Assembly (NCBI RefSeq): GCF_028554725.1
Contig: NC_071670.1
Span: 36,264,001 to 36,328,000 of the forward strand
Direction: 5' to 3'
Origin: Zeugodacus cucurbitae
Taxonomy: Eukaryota > Arthropoda > Insecta > Diptera > Tephritidae
DNA length: 64,000 nt
Made by a program: the position numbers and the translations under genes
The notes under the pieces: generated by a model
Told to the model about the DNA's origin: nothing
Databases searched by the model: none
What the model saw: the letters and a program-made list of their open reading frames with translations, nothing else
Shown here: positions 14,512 to 26,500 of the stretch, piece after piece
Layout of the letters: each line of letters begins with the position of its first letter
Numbering within the stretch: the first letter of the stretch is position 1

Positions 14512-17500
14512 GTAAGAAACCGTTATAATATTAATTTCATTTCCTTGGTACTCTTTCTACAAGCTATCCTATTTATCTATATTTATGTACTACGGGTCAA
14601 TGTGAAATTTGTTGTTAAAAAATTATTTGTTTCAAAACAAAATAAGTAATTTCGAAATTTTGTGTCTCGGTGTCATTAAGATGCTCTTATTAAATGTTTT
14701 GGTGTGTAATAACGCGTAACTGTATATTGGTATTTTCTAATTTACAGCTATTTGCCTGTAGTAATTGATTTTTTCATGCATTGTTCATTACTCATTGTAT
14801 ATATTCATATTTCCTTTCTAAAATTATTATTTATTTTATTTTAGTAAAACTTTCTCTGGTTCTTTTAGTATTTTCATGCTCAATTTGAATTTTTATTTTC
14901 AAAAATAGTTTTATTTTTTAGAATATGTCTTAACCTCAATTTTTTATATATATTTTTTTAATATGAATGCCTTTAAGCGCTTTATAAAGCTTTTATCATG
15001 ATTTTTAATGATTTAAGCTTGAATATTAGACTAGTCTTGAGATATGGTGTGGTATTTAGCATTAGGTAGTTAGCATTAGTCCCTAACTTATTTTTAATAA
15101 GACCCATCATAGGTAGTCAGTTTGTTTCTATAAATAAATTGTTCTAGATAATTCTATAAAATGTTTTAGAGTCACAAAAGCTCAGAAAAAGCTTTCAAGT
15201 ATTTGCTATCAAAATCTCCTTATTTTTTTAGATTTTCAAAACTTAACCTCCAAATAATTATAGTTAATTATAAAAGATAACTTGTATGTATAACTTTTGC
15301 CTTGAAAACACTTGTAACAGTAAAATCTGTGCTTGCATGTAAATATGTCAACGATTATCTGACGCAGTTTGAATCATACATACATACAAACATATAAGTA
15401 TTACACGCATACATATGTGCTTTGCTGCGATCCATACCTTATCTAGACTTACCTTGACTTGTGCGTTCTGCCGTCAATTCCTGCTAACACATTGGCACAA
15501 TTCCCCACTTTGCAAACGGGAAAAAAAGAAGCTTAGAATATCGTTAGAGTTTCTGAGAGAAAGCAGCCCAGAGCCAAAGTGCCAACCAGAACTTCAAAGG
15601 CAGCCAATAGAGAATGCAGGCGAAGCGTTCTAAAGAAACGGCTGGCGGTATAGCGAAAAGAAAGGAAATTCGCCAATACAAACAAACACTATGTGCTATT
15701 ACAAAGCTCCAAGTACAACAACAACAACTCCCGCAGCAGTTTAGTTGCAACAAAATACTTGCAACTGTTGGCCAAATAAACTCCATAAAATGCGCAGAAT
15801 TCCAGCCAACGCTGCTGCGGCGACAAATCGGTAGAACATGTGCAGTGCTGGATGCGCAGAATTTTTGTTGTTGTTACTGCGAATGATCGTACACACATTA
15901 AAAAGCAATTGTCGGCATATAGTTTAGCCGGCAGCTTTGGCCATCCATCGACGCATGCAACGCTGCAATAGTAACGAGCGCGTGTTTTTGTTGTTGTTGC
16001 TGTTGCCCCTGTATATGGCTATTATATAGTTGCAGCGCTAGTTATTTAGCGTTTTGTGTTTTTGCGGCTTAAGACCTTTTAAGGCATTCGAACAAGGTCA
16101 ATAGCTGATTTCCGTCGTTGTTGTTGTTGTTGTTGCATTTCATTTTAGAAGTTTTAATTCTATAGAAAGTCTCCAGAAATATGATTCTTATATAAGAACC
16201 GAAGTTTTTCTTTTGCAGCCGCCCTATTTATGTGTTCGAGTCTCGAAAAATTAGTAGCAAAGAACCGCAAAGAGTCTCTCATGTTTCCTTAATGCATATT
16301 AAGGACTTCTAAAAAGGAGTTTCGCACAAGAAATCCTTCAAATTGTTATATGAACTGTTAATCTTCAAACGCCAAGTTGTTCAGAAAACATAGAAATGTC
16401 CCACCCTAAAAAATTTTATAATATAGAAATGAAAAATAATTTCTAGTATAAACTAACCTCAATTTTATAAAAAAACATTACAATATTTCTGTTAAACCGT
16501 TATATCCAATTCTTCTAATATAACAGTTCAATGCGCCACCTAGCGTTCACTAGTTGCAACAGCAATAATCTAAGTTACACACTACAAAGTATAATTCAGT
16601 TACAATAGCCCCAACACAGATGTCGCGATTGTCAGCATTAAATGACAGCTAACTTACTGCGCCATCTGCTGTGAGGCAAACTACACCTTGCTGCTGTCAA
16701 GTTTTCGGCGACGCTCTCAGCTGCGCATCTCTTTTCCAATCAGTCCATTTTAAAATAATTTGCTGGGTGGGTGTGTTTGCCCACCTTCTTCGCATTGACA
16801 TTATTTTGATTTTATACAAAACAATTTTTATTTTTGGTACGGAAATGATTAGAAAAATATTGTAAAACCAAATTTCAGTGATAATTGTTTAATGAATTTA
16901 TTGTAATCCAAAAAAAGGAGTTTATTGACTGCGGCTTTTGCAAACGCAAGTGAAAAACAAGCAATAAGCAAGTGTTGTGAAGTGCTGGCCAAACCGTGGA
17001 AATCTAAAGTAATTGTTGTCTGCGAAACTTCGTCGGTTTACAGCTACAAATCTAAATAAACAAATTTTAAACTATTCTGCAAGAAGTGGCATATCGTTTT
17101 TTTATAAAACTGCAATTAATTGTGCTTGGTTTCCTTTGGTGTTGGACTATTACGTGGCGTTTGCAGTGGCTCAGCTGGTGTTGTTTGGTTAACCGGCTTT
17201 GCATGGCAACGACATTCTGAGAAGGTAAAACATAATTTTGCTTTATTCCTTTATACATATTAACAATACAAAAGAAATTGACAAATTTGTTGTAGAATTA
17301 TGCTGCTATTTTGTTTTTGCAACGCACTGGTTAGCGTCGAAATTGACCGCCTGCTGGGAAAGTGACTCATTGCCATGACATTTATCGACATAAATACTGT
17401 GGTTGAGTGTAAATAAGTATGGCTACTTGTATGTTACAAATAAATGCAAGAATTTCGGAGTTCTGGTGCAAATTTTTGCTTTTTTTGTACACAAAAACTG

Positions 17501-20500
17501 AAGTATATACATTTATCAGTAAATTTATATTTGTAAACCACAAATAGCAGGCAAGTCAATCGTGGTTCTTTGTTGCTGATAAGAAATTACGCCACGGTTT
17601 TGCTGTGCTGTTAGCTAAAGCCCCTAACGAGTAAGCAGTAATGACAAGGCCGTTTCTCTTTTTGATTTAAGTTTTTTTGGAATAATTTATTTCTTGGTGA
17701 CTAATGCTAAATATATGCACTTCATTGGGCGCAGCAAAATCGCAAACAGTTTATCATTTGCCAGGAGATTAGTCGGTTTTGATCAACCACAAAATATCAC
17801 ACAAGTTCATATGGGATGAACTATAGATGTAAATGTGTGTATGTATGTATGTAGGCATTAAATCCAATAAGAATGCTTAAGCGCTAATGTATGTAAATAT
17901 TTATTTGCTCTTGTCAACAGAAATCATTAATTCTTATTGTTGTAAACTGGAATGTTAAATTTGCAATTTGTATGCTGAAGAAAATAAACCGTTAGACATT
18001 TAGCGATATTCTGTTTTAGGTTTTCTAATTTAAAGTCATTTGTTTATGCTCTTCTAATTTGTAGTGTTTTAATGTAAAACTTATTTTTACAAGTTCAAGA
18101 AATTGGTCTGTTGTATTGCTAAAATATTTAGTAATTATTTTCTGTTTTTTAAAACAAATCTTTATAAATAGCAGGTTTATTTTAGAAAAGTAAAAATAAT
18201 ATTAATATTTTATAGTTGATCACGCTTTATAGTTTCCCTGCAGTAATAAAGTTTATTTTCGCAGCAGCTCTCCAATTAGCAGCCTCTACTCAAGACTTTT
18301 CACATTTTATCGCTCTAAATATTTCCGCAAACTTGCTGCTCAGTGAAGTTTAACGTTGAATTCGTGTCATTTGCCATTGCGGCTTTGAGTGTTTGTAAAA
18401 AATATTAACGAATTAAATGAAAATAACCAAAGTATTATGTACCATAACTACTTCTATGGATTCATTGGCTTGCTCATTGGCTGTTAGTCAAAACACGACA
18501 TGCATGGACGCCGCGCTTGGCGTGCCTAGGCCACGATTTGGGAGTGGCTTGTGGCGCTACTTTTGGATATGAAATGCTGAAATGTACATACATACATACC
18601 GTAATATTTATGCACAAGCAATATGTTTGATTGGAATTAAATTTTGCATAATTGTGGCGTGTACCCATTGTTATAAAAGCATTGCGTGCGTGCGTATGAA
18701 ATTCGCGAAGCTAATGCCCAGCATGTGGGCAGTAGGGTAGTACATATACATACAAATCGTTGTACATTTTCATATACACCATTAAAGGTATCTGTATCAG
18801 TTGTTAAGCAGTTTACTCCTTAAACACTTCAGTGCGCCACAGCCTTGTTTGTGCCTGCAAATTCCATTTGCTTAATGCGACTTCGACATGCCATAGAGAT
18901 CTTTTGGTCTACAGCACGTTTGTTAGCAAATTTTTCTGTCTGCCAGTTTATTGCCCTGTTGGCCTGCTTTTGCACCAATCGTTGCAATATTTTAGCTACA
19001 CTAAGCTCCATGGCGCTAACGTCGAAATAATCGATTGTGATCCGCAGCAGCGAACACGCTCACCGCATGACTCATTTTAACAAATTTATTGTATATTATT
19101 GTTGATTTCCTTGCTGTATTTGTTATTAAAGAGATATAATACCTAAAAATATTATCAACTGCATGCAGTGTACTTCTTGAAATTGTGTATTTATAGATTT
19201 GTAGCCACTTATTTTTGTATTTGCTTTTTTTATTTGCTTTAACACTTTTACTTTTTTTGTTTATTGTATGTACGCGTATTTTATAGCTCCTTACTTTTGC
19301 AGCACACTCAACAGAAATACCTTTCCTTTTGTGTAAACATAGGCAACTCCTTATGCATCACTTATAGTCAAGTATTAGCTGCGGGTTCACTATTTGTTTG
19401 TTTTTTGATTTTTTTATTTCTTCAATTTTGCTTTGTTTTAATGTTTTTTGGTTGCTATTGCTTACAGTTTATACTTTTGTCTTTGTTTTTATTTTTATTA
19501 TTATTATTCTTTTTTTTTTTGGTTTTCTTTTGCATTCAAATAAGTCACTGGGTCACCAAGTAACACGTTTCTTTTGTTATGCCTTTATGCGGCACGCAAT
19601 TTTTACATTTCAATTACGAAAACTCTTGTAAAGGGTGATTTTTTAAGAGCTTGATAACTTTAAAAAAAAAAAAACGCATAAAATTTGCAAAATCTCATCG
19701 GTTCTTTATTTGAAACGTTAGATTGGTTCATGACATTTACTTTTTGAAGATAATTTCATTTAAATGTTGACCGCGGCTGCGTCTTAGGTGGTCCATTCGG
19801 AAAGTCCAATTTTGGGCAACTTTTTCGAGCATTTCGGCCGGAATAGCCCGAATTTCTTCGGAAATGTTGTCTTCCAAAGCTGGAATAGTTGCTGGCTTAT
19901 TTCTGTAGACTTTAGACTTGACGTAGCCCCACAAAAAATAGTCTAAAGGCGTTAAATCGCATGATCTTGGTGGCCAACTTACGGGTCCATTTCTTGAGAT
20001 GAATTGTTCTCCGAAGTTTTCCCTCAAAATGGCCATAGAATCGCGAGCTGTGTGGCATGTAGCGCCATCTTGTTGAAACCACATGTCAACCAAGTTCAGT
20101 TCTTCCATTTTTGGCAACAAAAAGTTTGTTAGCATCGAACGATAGCGATCGCCATTCACCGTAACGTTGCGTCCAACAGCATCTTTGAAAAAATACGGTC
20201 CAATGATTCCACCAGCGTACAAACCACACCAAACAGTGCATTTTTCGGGATGCATGGGCAGTTCTTGAACGGCTTCTGGTTGCTCTTCACCCCAAATGCG
20301 GCAATTTTGCTTATTTACGTAGCCATTCAACCAGAAATGAGCCTCATCGCTGAACAAAATTTGTCGATAAAAAAGCGGATTTCACATTTCGAACCGAACA
20401 CTGATTTTGGTAATAAAATTCAATGATTTGCAAGCGTTGCTCGTTAGTAAGTCTATTCATGATGAAATGTCAAAGCATACTGAGCATCTTTCTCTTTGAC

Positions 20501-23500
20501 ACCATGTCTGAAATCCCACGTGATCTGTCAAATACTAATGCATGAAAATCCTAACCTCAAAAAAATCACCCTTTACATTAGTACGCAGTTACATACACTA
20601 TTTGCCAATGTGAAGTGGTAAATTTGTATGTTGCCTTTGTTGCTTGTTTCAAGGCTAATGAATGGAGTAGAAGAAGCAGAAAACAAAAAGTCAGTCGCCT
20701 CTGTGGTTTAGTATTAATGAAATTTAAGGCGTTATTTAAATCATTTGTCGACTGCCGACATGAGGTTAGCGTGAGAAAAGGTCATTTAAATCGGAAGAGA
20801 CTTACATGTATACAACAGAGTTGGAAAAATGTAATAATGTGTATAACTAAGAAATTTATTTTTCAAGTGACAAATAGGAAAATAAGATTTCTTACACTTT
20901 ACTTAAACCTCATTACTTATAAAAATAAGGAATTAATTGATCAAAGAATGGCTACCATGTACACAAAAGCATACTGACTGGTGCATATGACCTAAATTCA
21001 TTTTACACATTTGCTTGTTAAACAGTTGTTCAAATAATGAATATTGTATTGTGGAAAATGTGTTAAAAGCAGGGAAATATATATAATATTATTGTGTATG
21101 CATTAAGTGTACTTAAATATTTAACATTTTTACTTATTTATGTACATATGCATGTAAATGTATAATACCTCAAAATGTGTTAAATTAATTAGAATTCTTG
21201 GTATGGAGAGCAATCAATCACCAGGCAAATGTTTTTCTTCAAATTTTTTATAATTTGTCGAACTATTTTATATACATATTTGGATATAGATTGTATATAT
21301 GTATGTTATTAAAAAATTGTATTTGAAACAAATTTGTTCGGAAATGCTTTTAAGTACATACTTAAAACAGCTGAAAATATTTTCAAAAAGCTTTTACTTT
21401 GAAAAAGTAGTCAATTTAAATAAAAATAATAATTTTTAAATTAAATACATATTTTTTTAAATTTTTTCATATGAATTTCAGATCTATAAATCACTTCAAA
21501 ACACTTTTTTATAGTGATTGTGGGTGTAAAATCACTTCAAAACACTTTTTTACAATGAACGTCTGTATGAAATCATCTCATAGTTAATTTCAAGTAAAAT
21601 CAAATATGATTTTAAAATCTCGAAAACACACAGTTTCATACAAAAATAGAATTTATTGCAAAAAGCTAAAAACAGACGTTTAGTTAAAATTTTTCTTGTT
21701 AAGAAAATAATAAAATATTATGGCTGTACATAACTCATACTTTCATTGACATTGTTTTACAGCTCTCTCAGTAGAAAAATATTAAAAAAATATTGTTTGC
21801 ATGACCCATTAATCTTTCCTTTATGACTTGCGGCAGTGAAACAGTGCTTTGTTAGGCAGCCTCAATTCTTTTCCACACTTTTTGTTTGCTAATTTTCTCA
21901 TACTATTTTTTAAACTTATTTATGCCATAAATGGCTAGATAAAAAGCACAAAATTCATAAATAGTTGCTTAAAAGCTGGAAATAGCTAACGATTTACATA
22001 AAAATGTGGAGAAATCGAGAATTTTGTTTAAAGCACTTCGGTTAAACTTTTGTTGAAAATCGGCTTGGCAGCTCATTGGCAGTTTTATTAAGTCGTAAAT
22101 CTTTTATAAATGAAAAATATTTTTTTTTTGCTCTGTTCTTTGAGTTGTTAGAATACATTATTCCGTTACTGCTGTTCTCCCTATTGTGAAAAAATATTTA
22201 TTATCGGCAATTTAAAAACAGTCACGATTTGTGAATTTGGCACAACAATATAAAATATTTTAACAATTAATAATAAACAAACCCAATTTCAGCTAAATTT
22301 TTGATCATTTTCTTCATGGACGAAAACAAAATAAAAGGAAGTCAGAGGAAAACAAAGAAAGATAAATATAAGATAATGAATTTTCCTTTAAAAATATGAA
22401 AGAAAATACGGTCATTCAGTATTTTTGAGGTTATGTTGAGTTTTTACAATAAAAATAGATTTGTTAGACATAGTACAAAGTCAAGGTCACGCCACTTTGC
22501 ATACAGGTCTATTGTGCACACAAGTCTTCGATAGCAATGACTTTTGAATAAAAACCAAATTTACGCTTAATGAGCTCTTCTGTTGTATGAAATGTATAAA
22601 ACTGTATAGAAAGAGAGAAAGAGAATACAAAGCATTTTTTATTTTTTGTTTTTTTTTTTTTTGTGGCACACAGTGATAAATGTCGACTTTTACCACCACG
22701 ACAGCAATGCATATTTCAGACTTTTACTTTTCGCAAAAGAAAACACTCGCGCCACTGTCAGCATTGTCAGAGATGTTGAAAAAAAAAGTTGGAAAAAGCA
22801 AATGTCACAAAGCTTTTACTTTGACTCTGAGTGAATGCCACCGATTTCGACACATTTTAGTGGTAGAAAAGTGTAATTATACATTCGCCATGGTTGGCAG
22901 TTTAAAAATTTAATATGTTTTTAAACATTTTTTATTACCACGAAGGTAATTAAATCGTTTTCCCCCACTGGCTGTATATATGTATGTAAAACTGGAAATA
23001 TTTATAATTAAATTATGGTTTACTTAAAGGTAATAAGACACTGCGCTTTTAATCGTCACAAAAATGTTTAGCAAAACAAATTTGAAATGCCACAAAAACC
23101 CACAATTACATTCAACCACCCTTCAACACCGCCACATAACCATGCTGCAGCTCCGCAGGAGATCGCCAACTTGCTGTACAAACGATGTAAAATCGAAATA
23201 GTAAAGACACGAGCATCATCATCGCTTCCACTGCAAACCCTAAGTTCAATGTCCGGTCGCTCGTTGCGCGAGTGGTCAGTGTGGGTATGTGAGAACAGGT
23301 AGGTCAGCCGCCGGCTCGGTGTGGGCACCACATCATGCATGAGCTCTTCACATTCATCGGCTGGCATTTCATTGTAACAGCATGTAGCTTGGCATTAGTT
23401 GCTTGCATACTCGCGGTAAAGTAAACAAATACTTAAGTTTTGAGGTTAACTGCTTTGCCGGTTGATGCGCTGGCTGGCTGAGTGGCTGCCTTGAAGGCTA

Positions 23501-26500
23501 GTGAGCATTTTACTTTGTCTTAACTTTCTCAGCGCTATCTCTAACATATAGAAATGTATAGCTTTTCTTCCAAAGGTTAACTTCAAATGCTACACATTAA
23601 CATATGTGTATTCTTACAGCGGATGTCGTTAGATCGAATAATCTGTTGTTTCCCCAAAAAATCTTCATTCGAAATACACAAATTGCATTAGTTAAACCGC
23701 TGCGCTTCATCGAAAACCTGTTTCAGGCATTTATTTTCGTCTCATTTCCCTCGGATTTAGTGTCTTCTTGTCGTTTCTTCTCAAGAAAGTTGTTTAGTTG
23801 GTTATTCAATTTTGTTTATTTCATCAAATATGCATACTTAGTTAACAACTTGAGAAAAAAAAGCTGTTTTCCAGCGCTAAATGCGGTGTCTGTGTGTGTC
23901 ATTAAAACATTCTCAGCGCATTTTTCTCCACTTGAAACCACCAGTTAAAGAAGCGTCTAGCGGCAACAGTGGCAATTTGTTGTTTGTGTGGTTCGGTTGT
24001 TCCGTTTTGTGGTGTTCGATTTTTGCGTTAGCGGTGATAGTGTCTATCGATCGCGAGTGATTTGTTGCAGTGACCTCCTTTGAAGTGTCGGCATTGTTGA
24101 AAGCTTCTTTTTTATTGTTCTTCTGATTGCACATAAATTGTAAGTTCCATGTAGTACTCAGTACCATGCCCTGGTAATTTTATTATGTATTGTAGAAATA
24201 ATGAAGTGCAATATGGTTCCCAGTTTATAATGCGACTAGTTCGTGTGCATTTGTTCGCAGTTGCTCCAAAGTATGATTTGTGAAATGGGGAAAAGCTGTG
24301 ATCTCGCGAAGTGGATCTGGTTTTAATTATACTTTTATCTTGATACTACTATTAGTTGTTGGTCTCAAATGAGACTTAGTTACTCTTGGTTCCCACTCTG
24401 GTTTTATTGTGTAAAGTGTTCTAAAGCTTTTTGAGTTTTGAAACTTATTTATGCTAACTTTTCTCAGGTGGATCTTCCGCTAATTATCTCTACTTTGCCC
24501 AAGCAGGCATCAATGTTTCGAATCAAGTGCAGACCTTTCACAATCTTCGGAACTTTACTGCTATTTCCACGTTTTCTGTATGTTTGTGTTGACTTTGATC
24601 AAACTTTCTTGTATTAGATAATAATGCTTTAGCTCATATCAAGTGTCTATGATCTGTTATCTAAAATTGTTCGGAAATTTAAGAATTCAGGCCCTTATGA
24701 AAAGGGCACCTGAAATACTTTAACCTAAATGTGTCTTCGAGGTAGTTGTCTCGGATAGGGGGATCTTCTGGTATATATAGAAGAAATACAAAGTGGCGAA
24801 TCTAACTGAAATAACTTAAATGTAATTCAATTGAAGTTGTCAGTTTTCGAACTAGTTTGTAACTAGTTAAAATCAAACTAGTTGATTACCAGTTACAATT
24901 GGACTATTTTGTAGTAAGTTGCCTTTTTCAAAGTTTTCATTACATGTATCTCCTCAGCTCCATAGTCGATGCTTGTGTCTTGCCAATGCCGCTAAAAGGT
25001 TTGCACTTCTGCTAATGCAATTCTCATTCTCATGGCTACTGCATTTGCTACAAATAGCCAATTGCTATTCACGTTGCCGCAATATCCATCATTTAGATGT
25101 ATGAGTTTTTGTATGTGTGTAATTTCGCAAAATTCAATTTATTACTGCATTGTCAAGAATATACTTCACTCTACTGTAAGCATAAAAGCACAAGAATATA
25201 CTTCACTCTACTGTAAGCATAAAAGCACATGGGAGGCACAGTACAGCAGCAACGAAATGACGCAAGTGATGCACCGCTTTACAAACATACATATTTACAG
25301 CAAATTTATATATATTTGCGTATGCGCATCGATTGCAAATCAAATTGACTTAAATGAAATGACAAAAAAATGCAATAAAATACAACTGGAAACCAGTCGC
25401 TGCAAAATAAGAAGCAATAATAATGCAAATTTGTTTATATAAGTAGCGACGCACACACATACACACATACAAATGTTCATATATTTGTATATGTATGTAT
25501 GTATGCGAATAGCTTGGCGCGTTGTTGGCAAGTGTCGCATCCGCCGTTGGCGTCTGAACAAATGAAGTGCATTGCAAAAACGTTATTATTGGAATTACAT
25601 GGAGGCGAGAGTGATAGGAAAATCATGGTTTTTTTGCGCAAGGCTTTAAGTTGTTTTTGCTTCGAAGAACAAATTATTTTAGAGGAAAACCCCAAAGAAT
25701 CGGGAGGACTTATAATTATATGGTCTCCACTTATGTATCTTCGTGGATGATTTAGGAATTTGTCTTGTTGTTTTAGGGCCTAAAATACTCCTAGGAATTG
25801 CTGTAGAGGTAATTCTTCTATGGATTTGCATTCTCGATCCGTTTCATTTACTAACCTCAACATTCCTGGGTATGCATTTATAGGAAAAATAATTTTTATT
25901 GTTTGATGTTGTTGTTGTTCTTAATGTACAGTTCCTCGTTGAATAAAAATCAGTGTCCGTTCCGGCTCCGTAGACCCGTTTGGTACAACTTTTAATGGCA
26001 CTCACAGTATATTATATATTTGAAAAAATGAACGCACATTAGTATTGAATAATAGTGAAGTGCGTATAATATGTGTATATTAAACATATATGAAACAACC
26101 TCTAGTAGGCGTCCTTTGGACTTTAGCAGTGTGAGCTATGATATGCATCGCTTCAATATATACGCTCTATTATATATAATATCAGTTCATACATATTTGT
26201 TAATCTGTGCAATAGTTCATTGTCTGTATAATTGCGATGCCAGTGAAGCCTTTCAGATTGTCATCGCTGCGGTCAGCTGAGTAGAATTAGTTCAATATTT
26301 TCCAGATATATTTGTGTATACACTAGTATATGTTACATACAATATATATGTAAGCGACAGTTGTTTTGGAAACTACGCACTTTCTAACTAATTACATTCA
26401 ATTATAGTTTTATTCACACACATTTTATGCGCCAACTTAATTTAGTTAAGCTCAAGCGCAGCCCTGTGTTTAATTATAGAATTTTTGCAAATCAAATTGC

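Noticed and set aside
15614..15886. 90-codon Gln-rich frame in the intron
   Set aside because: CAA/CAG repeat DNA with an overlapping open frame on the other strand. No splice sites fit and no family was recognised.
18474..18668. Minus-strand frame after TTTCAG (SYPKVAPQATPKSW...)
   Set aside because: A possible last exon, but there is no upstream exon in phase. It is one of several GC-rich islands in this intron and was left unannotated.
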